DNA from: Paulinella micropora
Taxonomy: Eukaryota > Cercozoa > Imbricatea > Euglyphida
NCBI GenBank assembly: GCA_009731375.1
Contig: BJOX01000044.1
Span: forward strand, 352,291-416,290
Reading direction: 5' to 3'
Length of the DNA: 64,000 bases
Below, in pieces: positions 20,716 through 42,688 of the stretch. The notes under the pieces were generated by a model. The model did not search any database and was not told the DNA's origin. It saw only the letters and a list, made by a program, of their open reading frames with translations. A program made the translations under genes and the position numbers. Position 1 is the first letter of the stretch. Every line of letters starts with the position of its first letter.

Positions 20716-22462
20716 ATAAAATAATATAATATAATATAATACAATACAATACAATACAATACAATATAATATGATATAATATAACATAATATAACATAAT
20801 ATAACATAATATAACATAATATAACATAATATAACATAATATAACATAATATAATATACTATAATATAATATAATATAATATAATATAATATAATATAAT
20901 ATAATATTAATATAATATTAATATAATATTAATATAATATTAATATAATATTAATATAAATATAATATAATATAATACAATATAATATAATATAGTATAA
21001 TATAATATAATATAATATTAATATAATATTAATATAATATTAATATAATATTAATATAATATTAATATAATATTAATATAATATAATATGATATTAATAT
21101 AATATTAATATAATATAATATAATATAATATAATATAATATAATATAAAAATATAATATAACATAACATAATATAATATAATATAATATAATATAATATA
21201 ATATAATATAATATAATATATTATAAAATAATATTAGTATGATATTAATATTAATATTAATATTAATATTAATATTAATATTAATATTAATAAATATTAA
21301 TATTAATATTGATGTTGATATTGATATTGATATTGATATTGATATTGATATTAATATTAATATTAATATTAATTGTAATATTAATTGTAATATTAATTGT
21401 AATATTAATCGTAATATTAATTGTAATGTTGATTGTAATGTAATGTAATGTAATGTAATATAATATAATATAATATAATATAATGTAATATAATGTAATA
21501 TAATGTAATATAATGTAATATAATATAATATAATATAATATAATATTAATATTAATATTAATATTAATATTAATATTAATATTAATATAATATAATATAA
21601 TATAATATAATATAATATAATATAATATAATATATAATATAATATAATATAATATAAATCTTCACCTTGCATGTCGAGTCGTGTGGCCACATTGTCACAG
21701 AAATCACATATAGGAGTACCTATAAAAACATACAAGGTAAGTGCATACATACATACATACATTACATACATACATACATACATACATACATTCATACATA
21801 CATACATACATACATACATATCATAAATACCCCCGGGTGCTGCCTTCTCAATACTTGCCTCCAAGGCACGATTCGGCAAGAGCTACATACATACATACAT
21901 ATTACATACATACATACATACATACGTACATACATGCATACAAACATTCATGCATGCATGCATACATAAATACATACATACATACATGCATACATACATA
22001 CATACATACATGCATACATGCATACATACATACATACATACATACGTACATACATACATATGCTTGCCCGCAAGGCGCGATTTAGCATAAGCTACATACA
22101 TATATACATACATACATATATACATACATACATACATGCATACATACATACATGCATACATACATACATACATACATACATGCATACATACATACATGCA
22201 TACGTACATACATACATACATACATACATACATAGATACATAGATGCACACATGCATACATGCATACATATATACGTACGCACCCATCCCTCTACCTACC
22301 TACCTACCTACCTACATATTTATCCATCTACCTACATATCTACCTACATATCTACCTACAATTATCTACTCACCTTTGCTTCGGGTGTCACTTGACGGCA
22401 CTCCGGGCACCTTTATAAATAGATAGATAGATAGAAAGATAGATAGATAGATAGACTCTCTC

Positions 22463-22496
<34 letters not shown>

Positions 22497-22792
22497 CATC
22501 CATCTACCTACCTACCTACCTCCTTGCCTACCTACATATTCATCTATCTATCCATCTATCTATCTATCTATATCTATCTATCTATCTATCTATCTACTAT
22601 CTATCTACAGGTAAAGAGTGTGGCATCTGCAGCAGAATGCACCATGCACATACATATACACGTACATACATACATACATACATAACATGCATACATAGAT
22701 GAAATACATTCCCTTACTCAAGCGTGTAGTATCTGCAGCAGATTGTACTACGCACAAACAGAAACTTTTATCTGTTTATCTATCGATCTATC

Positions 22793-22883
<91 letters not shown>

Positions 22884-23221
22884 GTATTTATCTATCTATC
22901 TATCTATCTATTTATCTATCTATCTATCTACCTACCTACCTATCTACCTACCTACCTACCTACCTTCCTACCCATCTACCTACCTACCTACCTACCTACC
23001 TACCTACCTATCTACCTACCTACCTACCTATCTATCTATCTACCTACCTACCTACCTACCTACCTATCTACCTACCTATCTATCTATCTACCTCTCTTAC
23101 CTACCTATCTACCTATCTACCTACCTATCTACCTATCTATCTACAGGTAAAGAGTGTGGCATCTGCAGCAGAGTGTACTACGCACAAACAGAAGTTCCAA
23201 CTATGGTGTCGAACACGTGAA
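15030..23221 (+). CDS. TRIM-like RING/B-box gene with microsatellite introns (plus strand)
   Basis: Spliced model. Exon 1 (15030-15071) starts at an ATG with an in-frame TAG nine bases upstream and ends ECPFCL at a GT donor. Exon 2 (16558-16630) follows an ATACATATAG acceptor and reads [20 protein letters not shown]. Together they give the RING pattern C-x2-C-x11-C-x-H-x2-C-x2-C. Exon 3 has copies from 16791 to 17849 ([15 protein letters not shown]). A piece near 18133-18160 reads PVQFCPLG, where the last RING Cys would be Gly. Exon 19059-19093 ([11 protein letters not shown]) follows. A B-box exon at 23147-23221 reads [17 protein letters not shown] with a GTAAGT donor. The likely product is an E3 ubiquitin ligase-like protein. 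Later exons run into the N gap. Not every junction is certain. Confidence 0.6.
15186..16557 (+). repeat. Eleven truncated copies of RING exon 2 in an (ACAT)n array
   Basis: A 43-base unit beginning GAGTATTTTCGTCAGCCTGT recurs at 15186, 15306, 15463, 15598, 15709, 15834, 15951, 16042, 16189, 16322 and 16443, before the full exon at 16558. All but the first follow the same ATACATATAG acceptor. Each copy stops at the same base and runs straight into ACAT repeats with no GT donor. Many have TTC for the Cys codon TGC, so they look like dead exons. Confidence 0.85.
16631..17849 (+). repeat. Ten copies of RING exon 3 in a (GTAT)n array
   Basis: A unit of about 46 bases reading [14 protein letters not shown] starts at 16791, 16880, 16999, 17101, 17220, 17335, 17430, 17575, 17675 and 17804. 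Each is preceded by TGTATGTAG or a close variant and followed by a GTATGT donor, so each copy could be spliced. The last copy differs (deleted residues, ending GKAG) and changes to a (TATC)n tract. The microsatellite strand flips from ACAT to GTAT at exon 2. Confidence 0.85.
17850..19058. repeat. (TATC)n, (TTCTTG)n and (TATC)n intron tracts
   Basis: Tetranucleotide TATC with TACC interruptions at 17850-18118, hexanucleotide TTCTTG with a pure TTC core at about 18172-18790, a decaying GATTGT/TATTGC stretch to 18935, then TATC again at 18957-19030. The island 18119-18171 may carry an exon (see the RING gene). Confidence 0.8.
19059..19940 (+). repeat. Exon array (KSNEVLGVR) in (ACAT)n
   Basis: The exon-like unit at 19059-19093, ending CAG with a GTTAGT donor, recurs as shorter copies at 19235-19263, 19592-19619, 19746-19773 and a diverged 19882-19910. 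All copies are embedded in ACAT repeats with occasional ACGT and ACAC variants. Confidence 0.7.
19941..20125. repeat. (GA)n and (GATA)n tract
   Basis: GA dinucleotides with AAAG interruptions pass into GATA at about 20045 and end at 20092. Confidence 0.8.
20126..22410 (-). CDS. Second TRIM-like gene on the opposite strand
   Basis: Minus-strand exons join in phase. 22410-22374 reads [12 protein letters not shown], the end of a RING, with a GTGAGT donor. 21882-21831 reads [17 protein letters not shown], a typical TRIM linker. 21719-21666 reads [14 protein letters not shown], the start of a B-box. Partial B-box copies lie near 20672-20629 ([14 protein letters not shown]) and 20548-20512. Next come 20466-20428 ([11 protein letters not shown]) and 20269-20246 or 20149-20126 (RLNRMHIL or RFNGIHTL), supplying the B-box His residues. 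The first half of the RING is not seen; it should lie above 22.41 kb. The gene lies inside a large intron of the plus-strand TRIM-like gene. The 21719 copy seems to have a small deletion, so function is doubtful. Confidence 0.55.
20550..21659. repeat. (TA)n and (AATAT)n satellite-like block
   Basis: TA runs flank two B-box exon copies up to 20712. From about 20715 to 21656 the sequence is a pentanucleotide AATAT array with higher-order variants: AACAT near 20780-20850, AATATTAAT near 20905-21110, ATTGAT and ATTGTA near 21310-21430. It is about 940 bases of almost pure A/T. I see no gene in it. Confidence 0.8.
21738..23146. repeat. (ACAT)n and (TATC/TACC)n tracts with B-box exon copies
   Basis: ACAT dominates 21738-22290 and TATC/TACC dominates 22300-23140. 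Partial copies of the plus-strand B-box exon lie at 22611-22650 ([13 protein letters not shown]) and about 22719-22775 ([13 protein letters not shown]). The first and the complete copy at 23147 both follow TCTATCTACAG acceptors. Confidence 0.75.
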
Positions 23222-23259
23222 GTAAGTAATGTATAGTATGTATTGTATGTTGTAGGATT

Positions 23260-24159
23260 NNNNNNNNNNNNNNNNNNNNNNNNNNNNNNNNNNNNNNNNN
23301 NNNNNNNNNNNNNNNNNNNNNNNNNNNNNNNNNNNNNNNNNNNNNNNNNNNNNNNNNNNNNNNNNNNNNNNNNNNNNNNNNNNNNNNNNNNNNNNNNNNN
23401 NNNNNNNNNNNNNNNNNNNNNNNNNNNNNNNNNNNNNNNNNNNNNNNNNNNNNNNNNNNNNNNNNNNNNNNNNNNNNNNNNNNNNNNNNNNNNNNNNNNN
23501 NNNNNNNNNNNNNNNNNNNNNNNNNNNNNNNNNNNNNNNNNNNNNNNNNNNNNNNNNNNNNNNNNNNNNNNNNNNNNNNNNNNNNNNNNNNNNNNNNNNN
23601 NNNNNNNNNNNNNNNNNNNNNNNNNNNNNNNNNNNNNNNNNNNNNNNNNNNNNNNNNNNNNNNNNNNNNNNNNNNNNNNNNNNNNNNNNNNNNNNNNNNN
23701 NNNNNNNNNNNNNNNNNNNNNNNNNNNNNNNNNNNNNNNNNNNNNNNNNNNNNNNNNNNNNNNNNNNNNNNNNNNNNNNNNNNNNNNNNNNNNNNNNNNN
23801 NNNNNNNNNNNNNNNNNNNNNNNNNNNNNNNNNNNNNNNNNNNNNNNNNNNNNNNNNNNNNNNNNNNNNNNNNNNNNNNNNNNNNNNNNNNNNNNNNNNN
23901 NNNNNNNNNNNNNNNNNNNNNNNNNNNNNNNNNNNNNNNNNNNNNNNNNNNNNNNNNNNNNNNNNNNNNNNNNNNNNNNNNNNNNNNNNNNNNNNNNNNN
24001 NNNNNNNNNNNNNNNNNNNNNNNNNNNNNNNNNNNNNNNNNNNNNNNNNNNNNNNNNNNNNNNNNNNNNNNNNNNNNNNNNNNNNNNNNNNNNNNNNNNN
24101 NNNNNNNNNNNNNNNNNNNNNNNNNNNNNNNNNNNNNNNNNNNNNNNNNNNNNNNNNNN
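23260..24159. other. Assembly gap, 900 N
   Basis: Unsequenced. It hides the 3' part of the plus-strand TRIM-like gene and the 3' end of the LINE. Confidence 0.99.
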
Positions 24160-25974
24160 TTTTGGGATTGATTTCCATTGATCAGCGAAGATCTTGGTGA
24201 GATATGGGTCTTTGTGATTGACAAAGAGGCTGCTTTTAGTTGAGTATCGCGTTTTGTATGAATGTATGGTATTGATTGGGGTAAAGGTGTTATTGTGGAG
24301 TGGTCTGTTGAGGTGTTTTTTAGGGTAAATGAATGGGTGATTTTCTATGCATACACGGAGTGTATATAGGTGGGTGATGTCAAGTAGTTTCAGTTGGTTT
24401 AATATTGGTTTGGTGTGCGCGCGGTAATGTGTTTTTGCAAGTATTCTGATTATTTTTTTATGTATTTTTATGAGTGGTTGTATGTATTTCTTTTTGTTGT
24501 CATGCGTCCCCCAGATGGAGATGTTTTGTATAAGGTGTGGGTATATGTGTGTGTAGTATAATTGTTTCATTGTTTTTATGATATCTTTTAGCATAAAGCA
24601 ATAAGTTGATTGTGGGTTGGAGTTTACGGATTATGTTATTGATGTGTTGATCATATTTAAGGTTGTGTTGTAGTTATTCCCAGGAGTTTTGCATGTTTGC
24701 TTTGCTCGAGGGTGTGGTTTTTTATTGTTATTGTGATATCTTGTTTTGTTTTGTGAAAAATTGTGTATGTTGTTTTTGTTGGGCTCGGTACTAGGTTATT
24801 AGAGTGGAAGTAATTTATTAATTTTGTTATTTCTATTTGTGTTTTTTGTTGTAGGTCTGTGGGAGTTTTGGATGTTATTATGAGTGTTGTGTCGTCTGCA
24901 TATGTATATACTGTTCCTTGTTGTATGATATTGATTATGTCATTGATATAGAGTAGGAAAAAGGTAGTTGATAATGTGCTTCCTTGTGGTATGCCGTGTG
25001 TGATGGTGCGTTTGTAAGATTTACCATATTGTGTGTGGACCTCTTGGGTGCGGTTCGAGAAGTAGGATGCAAAGAATTGGACTGTTTCTTCGTTGAAATT
25101 AAAATTTCGCCGAAGTTTGTCCAGTAGCTTTGAATGCTCTACTGTGTCGTACGCTTTTGAGAGGTCCACATACAATGCTAGCACTAATTCTTCTTTGTCT
25201 TTATGTTTTTGTATTTGGTTTATTATTGTTTGGATTGTCATGGTTGTGTTTGAGTTAGGTCGGAATGCGTATTGTGTGTGTGATATTATGTTATGTTTTG
25301 TTAGGTGGTCCATTATTTGTTTATTTATTATCGTGTCAAACACTTTAGCTATTATGGGTAGTAGTGATATCGGTCTGTAGTTGGCTGGCATGCTTGTGTC
25401 ACTTGCTTTGTATGTTCAATTACTTTTGTTGTTTTGAGTGCATCTGGGTATTTATTTTCGTTTATGGCTTTGTTGAAAAGGTTGGTGAGTATAGGTGTGA
25501 GGGAGGCATGCATGTCTCTTATAAGTGTTGGTTTTATTTTATATATGTCCTCTGCTTTATCTCTGTTTATGTTTTTAAGTGTTTTGTTTACAATGTCTTC
25601 TGTTGTGTTATGTAGTTTGAAGCTTGGGTATGTTTGTTTGTTTTCTTCCGCTTTCTCTTCTTGTTGTTGTTTATGTTCGATTGTTGGTATGCTGTTGCTT
25701 GTTTTTTTGCCTATTGTTATGTAATGATCGTTGAGTGCGTTTGCTATTTCTATTGGGTCTGTGTATGTTTTGTTGTTGTATTGTATTGTGGTTGGTGACA
25801 CTCTCGGTGGTTTGTTGTTAGGTACTAACTCTCTGAGTTTTCTGTGTTGTTTCTTTGGGTTGTTTTTATTTTCTTCTAGCGTCTTCATTATTTCGTCTTT
25901 TTTTGCTTTGTGTATTATTTTGTCTACTTTGTACTTCTGTAGTCTGTATGTTTGTTTGTTTTCTGCTGTCCAAC

Positions 25975-25985
<11 letters not shown>
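24160..25985 (-). mobile_element. Non-LTR retrotransposon (LINE) reverse transcriptase, degenerate
   Basis: Minus-strand reading. 25888-25352 covers the region before the RT (KTLKNINRDKAEDIYKIKP). 25391-24657 is the RT core: ANYRPISLLPIIAKVFDTII, LYVDLSKAYDTVEH (motif A), GIPQGSTLS (motif B), YADDTTLII (motif C, catalytic ADD), KHAKLLGI. 24594 to the gap is the C-terminal thumb-like region (IHKKIIRILAKTHYRAHT, IHSYKTR). There are frame changes near 25395 and 24650. The 5' end is truncated near 25975, where it abuts host exon sequence. The endonuclease domain is missing, so the copy is 5'-truncated and inactive. Confidence 0.85.
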
Positions 25986-31538
<5,553 letters not shown>

Positions 31539-31794
31539 CTGCCATAAGAGACAGCCACTTCATTTTTCATTCTATTTACTTTTATTGCATTTATTTTATA
31601 ATTTTATTTTTATTTATTTTATTTCTTTTTCTTTTTTTTATGATAGGATGGAATCGCGTAGATGAAAGGATGGAAATAGATGAATAGATATTTACATAGA
31701 TAGACAGAGAGGAATAGATATTTGAATAGCCATTATTGATAGAAGTCATGGCAACTGTGCATATTTCCTCAAATAGATAGAAAGAACGATAGAT

Positions 31795-31840
<46 letters not shown>

Positions 31841-31903
31841 GGATAGATAGATAGATAGATAGATAGACAGATACATTCTGAAGTTGTGTGATACCTGGGG
31901 GGC

Positions 31904-31938
<35 letters not shown>

Positions 31939-32148
31939 GAGATGTCGCAAAGGAATGTAGTCCTTGCAAAGGAACGCAGTTTCACATCAAACAATAATTT
32001 GTGTACTGTGCATGTGTCCGGGATGGGAATCACGGGTAGACTGTGTTCTGGAAAAAGAAGAGGAGGAAGGACGTTGAAGAAAAAGGCAATCTAGGAATGG
32101 AGAGTGGGAGGATAAGGAAGAAGAGAAAGAAAAGGAAGCCGTTAGTCC

Positions 32149-32241
<93 letters not shown>

Positions 32242-32289
32242 GGATAGATGGATAGATGGATGGATGGATGGATGGATAGACAGACAGAC

Positions 32290-32384
<95 letters not shown>

Positions 32385-32600
32385 CGACCGGGGCGGGCAT
32401 ATATGCCATGCGAGCCGTCGATGCCGCTCTAAAGATCCGAGCAGTTGGCCCCTCGCTGCAAGACAGTGGTAATAGATTGATCACGGACGGACGGACGGAC
32501 GGATGGATAGACAGATAGATAGACAGGTAGATAGATAGAGAGATAGAGAGATAGATAGATATAGATATATAGATACATAGATAGATAGATAGATAGATAT

Positions 32601-32692
<92 letters not shown>

Positions 32693-32697
32693 GTAGC

Positions 32698-32770
<73 letters not shown>

Positions 32771-32823
32771 TAGATAGATAGGGACCCGTGCTTCATATTC
32801 ATATTGCTCATCATCAAATTGAT
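31539..32823. other. Intergenic: (GATA)n tracts with short unique islands
   Basis: GATA at 31790-31870, 31908-31937, 32150-32388 and 32505-32778. Islands at 31871-31907, 31938-32150 and 32389-32490 give no convincing gene. The island 31934-31983 duplicates 27288-27334. Confidence 0.6.
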
Positions 32824-37608
<4,785 letters not shown>

Positions 37609-37628
37609 ATTTGTAAGATAATTGCTCA

Positions 37629-37657
37629 GTAGTAGTAGCAGCAGCAGTAGTAGTAGT

Positions 37658-37723
<66 letters not shown>
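37629..37723. repeat. (GTA)n microsatellite
   Basis: About 30 GTA units with a few CAG variants directly 5' of the four-exon gene start. Confidence 0.85.
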
Positions 37724-37724
<1 letters not shown>

Positions 37725-37739
37725 TAAAAGGATGACAGT

Positions 37740-38800
37740 CTTCTTGACGGAAAACTATAATCCTACAGGCAAACCAGAAGCATGGCTGGTTGTTAACCTT
37801 TCAATCTTCTTAGAAAGCTCCCTGAGAAAACCTCATAGCATTAATAGAAGATAAAGTAGCCAAGGAAGTTGAATGTAATAACTGTTTCCACTGGTCATCA
37901 GAAATCAAACCATTCCATGACACACATGAGCCAAATCATTTCATTTGCCCCTCAGACAAAGTAGACATACAAGGGTTACAATACATGAGTTTCATAATGA
38001 ATCTTATCATTACATACATCACAAACAACGTTAATTGGGGAACCAAAACCTCGACTGCAAACCCCAAATCTTAAAACCCGCTCTTCCTAAAGAAATCAAT
38101 CTTCTACTACCCCCTTTCAAATAAATCTCCATATATAAGTCCTTCTTTACCGACTTATAAAAAGACAGCTGAGAAACACGTAACTTTTCTCTTCAATAAC
38201 TCTGTTCACATCCATAAACAACCTTTTTCAGTCTGAGCTTAGAAGAATTCTTAATAAAAGCAAGAGAACTCTGAATTTCAGACCCTGGAAAAAAATCTCT
38301 TAATATCCCTGAAGAGTCTTGTAACCCAAAGTACCAATTATGGCAAAACCCACTACTAGCATTAAATTGATCTTGAACGTACGAAGAACAATCTTCTAGT
38401 AGGAGTAACAATGACCGCAAAAAAAACTAGCCTCCACTAGCCACCTCTTCCAACGGAAGACCAAAAACCCAACTCACCTTGACAAGCTAAACTAGGAAAA
38501 TCCGTTGGGCACTCTCTCGTAACTCCTCTCCGTCTAGCTTTCTTTAATCTGCCATCACATTGCTTTCCAAGACAGAAAAAAAAATCACACCCAAATACTT
38601 ATAAGAACCTGCCAATGCAACCCGTATTCCCAGCAGACTCCACACATAACATCTCCTCCCCCTTCTTATCTCTCGTATGTTTAAAGGACGACCACATAGA
38701 TTTGTCTTGTTGTTTAAACTCCCACTTGTTAGCACGTGGCAACTCTCCGCACACCTCCAACTGTTTCTGTAAAAATTAGACTCAGAATTCGCCAATAAGA
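37740..38800 (-). pseudogene. Degenerate LINE-like reverse transcriptase remnant
   Basis: Minus-strand pieces in several frames look like the C-terminal region of a non-LTR reverse transcriptase. 38670-38590 gives ALAGSYKYLGVIF, a typical post-catalytic motif. 38350-38200 gives GILRDFFPGSEIQSSLAFIK. Nearer 38040 a Cys pair reads NVVCDVCN. No continuous frame survives. Weaker evidence than for the LINE at 24-26 kb. Confidence 0.4.
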
Positions 38801-39140
38801 CATATCATCAATACATTATAATAAAACAAGTAATAATATGTAACGGAGACAGCAAACCATTTGGACCAAGTCCTCCTACTCAAGCGGTATTAATGCAGTA
38901 AAGTAAAAAGAGAAAGATGGCATCCCTGTCTCACTCCTCTCCCTGCATCAAACCACTCCGACACTCCCTCATGAAAATATCCACACGACTATAGTACGCA
39001 AAATTGCTCTGTTGCTGTCAGCACAGCCAGAAAAAAGAAACCAGTCAAAAGTGAGATGATACGGCAGAAAGATTCAGAAAAGAGGAAAAGGCCCAAACCT
39101 CCGTAAAACCCGTTTAAAACGGTAAGTCTGTCAAACTTAG

Positions 39141-40262
39141 ATGTGCATACAGAGGCTTCAGAATCATTTCAGCACGTTTGGACATCGACGCAAAAGGTCT
39201 ATGTCGTTCATGACAGAACGAAACCATAGTGGCCGCTTCCATCCATATCCCCGTCATTCTAGTCCTTGCCAAGACTCTGGATATGGAGGTAAAGAGGATT
39301 ATCAATCCGCGTTTCCGCCTCCAGAACCCCACTCTCTGCCTCCCTCTCCACATCGACCTCTGCCTTCGGTCCTATCTATGCCACCTCCTCCCTTCCATTC
39401 CCTCGCTCCTGTTCCTGCTTCGAATTCGACTGCAAACGCTTCCACCTCTGCGACAAAAAACCCTGCAGATGGCGAGGAAAGTTATGAAACTGCGAGAACT
39501 CCACATGCATCGCCGGCTTCAACATGCACGACAACCAACACAGAGAAGCAACCGTGGTTGTTGATCCTGGTGGGAATTCCCTGCTCAGGAAAGACTTCTT
39601 TCGCACAGAAGCTGGTGAATGAAGGTGATAATTGGACATGGATAAACCAAGACAGCTTGGGAAGCCGACGAGCGTGCGAATTTTCTGTCTTCGAAGCTCT
39701 TCTCTGGGGTAGAAATGTAGTAGTGGATCGTAGTAACTTCGATGAAGCTCAACGCGAGCACTGGATTCGTATCGCCCAGCAACAAAAGACACCTGTGCGT
39801 GTGCACGCCATTTTTTTCGATGTGCCACGCGAGGTTTGCTTACAAAGAATAAAGTTGCGCCATGGACATCCGACTTTATCTGCCCACGACCCTGAATTGG
39901 AGAATGTGTTATCCTTTTTCGCAGATTCTTTGCGCCCTCCTCGCCGTTCGGAAGGTTTGGAGACGGTTTCTTATATCCGATACGAGAAGAAATCGCTTGT
40001 TCAAGACTCAACGGATGTTCTCAAAGCCTTTGTCACCAAAAGCTTCCAAGTGTCTGAGGCTTCGACCATCTACGATGAGGCGCAGGACGCCGCCATGGGC
40101 GACCAGAAGGGGTTTGATAGCCCGCCAGAGTCGTTCGACGAGGGAGATGACATGGAAGGAGGAGGAGAAGGAGAAGGAGCAGGAGCAGAGAAGGAGAAGC
40201 GGTTGACAGAGTCTCTCCCTGCAAAGTTTCAACAAAGTGCAGCATATCAGCCGTTGGTATAG
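39141..40262 (+). CDS. P-loop kinase-like protein (AAA_33 / PNK-type fold)
   Basis: A 373-residue ORF. The first 125 residues are Pro/Ser-rich and low in structure. Then comes a P-loop domain: Walker A GIPCSGKTSFAQKL, a conserved WINQDSLGSR, Walker B-like NVVVDRSNFDEAQREHWI, HAIFFDVPREVCLQRI, and the lid motif RHGHPTL. This arrangement matches the AAA_33 / polynucleotide-kinase-type domains found alone or fused to HIT domains in eukaryotes. The C-terminal tail is acidic and glycine-rich (EGDDMEGGGEGEGAGAEKE). ATG at 39201 is an alternative start. It probably phosphorylates a nucleic acid or nucleotide; substrate unknown. No HIT domain follows. Confidence 0.75.
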   Translation: MCIQRLQNHFSTFGHRRKRSMSFMTERNHSGRFHPYPRHSSPCQDSGYGGKEDYQSAFPPPEPHSLPPSPHRPLPSVLSMPPPPFHSLAPVPASNSTANASTSATKNPADGEESYETARTPHASPASTCTTTNTEKQPWLLILVGIPCSGKTSFAQKLVNEGDNWTWINQDSLGSRRACEFSVFEALLWGRNVVVDRSNFDEAQREHWIRIAQQQKTPVRVHAIFFDVPREVCLQRIKLRHGHPTLSAHDPELENVLSFFADSLRPPRRSEGLETVSYIRYEKKSLVQDSTDVLKAFVTKSFQVSEASTIYDEAQDAAMGDQKGFDSPPESFDEGDDMEGGGEGEGAGAEKEKRLTESLPAKFQQSAAYQPLV

Positions 40263-40304
40263 GGAAAGGTAAAAACTAACAATTATCCAAGATGCTCTGC
40301 GTAA

Positions 40305-40336
<32 letters not shown>

Positions 40337-41808
40337 AAAAGAAAGCAAGAAGCAACACTGGAGCTGGCGCATTGCCCCCAAAAAACGACAATTCTTCTTC
40401 TTCTTCTTCTTCTTCTTCTTCTTCTTCTTCTTCTTCTTCTTCTTCTTCTTCTTCTTCTTCTTTCTTCTTCTTTCTTCTTCTTTCTTCTAATTCTTCTTCT
40501 TTCTTCTTCTTCTTTCTTCTTCTTTCTTCTTCTTTCTTCTTCTTTCTTCTTTCTTCTTCTTTCTTCTTCTTTCTTCTTCTTCTTTCTTCTTCAAGCTGAG
40601 CCTCTTGTTAAAAGTGTTTGCGTGAACTTGTTTCTTCTTCAAGCTGAGCCTCTTGTTAAAAGTGTTTGCGTGAACTTGAAGGAAAAAAAGAAGAAAAAAA
40701 AAGCACACGTTCTGGCTCGGAACGGAGTCTGCCGCAGGTGACCGGTTCCGGCATCGATTCGGAACCGTGCCACGGAAGTTGTACGGACGTTAGCGGCCGC
40801 CGACTTCAGAACGGTGCCACGGCAAACCCTTTACTCAGACAACCGTAAGTGAAAAGAAACTTGCAGTGAAAGCCTGCCTCCGCCTCCGAGGTCAACTTGA
40901 AAGGGTAGATAGAGACTCTGACATATTAATCACTGGTCGGGATCATCGAGTCTCAGCAGCTCCGTTCGGAGATAACTTCAACTTGATGCCGCGACTGTCT
41001 GACAACATATAATCACCAATATTAATAATCAACTTCAAGCTACAATCAAGAGCCGCCGGTCTTCATTATAGTGACTCAGTGACAAGACGGTAAGGCAGTA
41101 TAATATCATATCACTAAGACCAGTTCAACCACCGTGTATGCCGGCCCACCCGGTACTACTATCATGGCAGTCAATACTTACCGTTCCGGTCTGTCGGTTC
41201 AACATATGTTTTACATATGACATCCTTGGTCTGGAGGCTACGGAGTCCCTACTTTAGGTATTCCTCAGTCTTCATATCGTTAGCCTCCGACAGTTATCGT
41301 TTATTACTGAAAGTAGCATCCTACTATTGCAACAATCTGGAGTCGCTAATCAGTAGTAAAACTTAATGTAGTGATCAACGGGGTAAGTTCTCCTATGGGC
41401 GAGTGGTCGTTAGCATAATAAACATAGATCCGTTAAACTTTGTCAGTAGTATGAAAATTGTACATTTCAAAACTATTCGTAAAAACATTTAATTTAATGA
41501 AAGAATCATTGAAAAATAGTAAAAACTGACTTCAAACCAATCGATTTCCCGTCGCCCACCGCTTTTTCCTAACTAATTTGCACACCCCCCACTGGAAAAA
41601 ACTGGCCACCTTGCCCGGCCTAAAAAAATTGTGCTTGTGATGACCAAAATCGGAGTCAGTTTTGTGGTACCGGGGCAAGTATCATTGTTGTTTTATAACG
41701 GCTAATTCGCGGGTGTATCTTCACACATAACTCTAAACGAATCTTAGTAAGAAAAGAAATCAGTTCAAAGCGTATTATGTCGGAAACGAAGTTCCGCCAT
41801 AAAAAACT
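40263..41808. other. Non-coding: (TTC)n, tandem 50-base duplication, unique DNA
   Basis: GAAA at 40307-40338, TTC/TTTC at 40391-40593. Two tandem copies of a 50-base unit containing AAGCTGAGCCTCTTGTTAAA lie at about 40581-40678. The rest is unique sequence without a supported gene. Confidence 0.6.
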
Positions 41809-42016
41809 GGGAGGGGATACTGTGGACATCACCCCCCGAATTATCCGGTAAAAGACTTATTTATAGATTTCGTCTGGCCGGACACGTCTGAAATGCCAAT
41901 TTGATCCTGGTCTTTTGGCGGCTTTTTGTCTTTGCGTCACTGAGCTAATATAACGAGACATCATTCTCTTTTTTGAGGACTGTGTTTGGTTATATTACCG
42001 ACTTACTCTTCCATTG
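41809..42016 (+). mobile_element. LTR-like segment with preceding polypurine tract
   Basis: GGGAGGGG at 41809-41816 is a polypurine tract immediately before TGTGGACATCACCCC, the probable start of a 3' LTR in plus orientation. The next 196 bases are nearly identical to the complement of 51638-51443. It is cut by a ten-N gap at 42017. Confidence 0.6.
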
Positions 42017-42688
42017 NNNNNNNNNNCAATCGTATATATACTCTAGCACATTCAGTATCTATATTAAAATCTTCCTCTTTCTTCTGTCGATAAGATATTT
42101 GTGCAGTATGTCCAAGTATAATGTTTTATGGTTGAGTAATAATGTAATGTCGCCATTTCCATATATATGTAATAACCGGTCGTCGGTTTCCATAAATACA
42201 TTTACTTTTTGTGAAGACATACCCTTGTATAAATCGGTATCATTTAATATAGTGTCAGGTGATCAAGTCTGACGACTATATCCGAAGTTGGGTTGAGTGC
42301 GCCCTAACCTTGCGATATGCCGATACAAGTAGAGATCGATGGAATCCGGTGTAGCAGTTCATGTTATTAAAATATATCAGTTCTTGATTAGACTGTAGAG
42401 TCTTTAATGAGATCATCATTCTGGTACTAATGCGGGTCGTATCCAGGAAACACCATCGCTCACTCAAATAGCGATCCCGTAACGGTGCTGTTTCGTGGCC
42501 GTCTCGTCTGTCTCTGCCGAAGCAAGAGAATAGAATGCCTATTTTTTGTCAGCTGTGTCTTGTTAATCTCTAGAAGAATGAATGCTGTAGTAGCTTTAAT
42601 ATCTAAGTAAGGTTGTCGGGACGATATTGGATCTATGCTAAGTTCGCAATCGATCAAGTCCACAATACTTCTAGAAAAAAAATACTTA

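Noticed and set aside
14784-23150. Long ORFs such as [24 protein letters not shown] repeats
   Set aside because: They are six-frame translations of ACAT and TATC microsatellites; open frames arise automatically because the repeat lacks stops.
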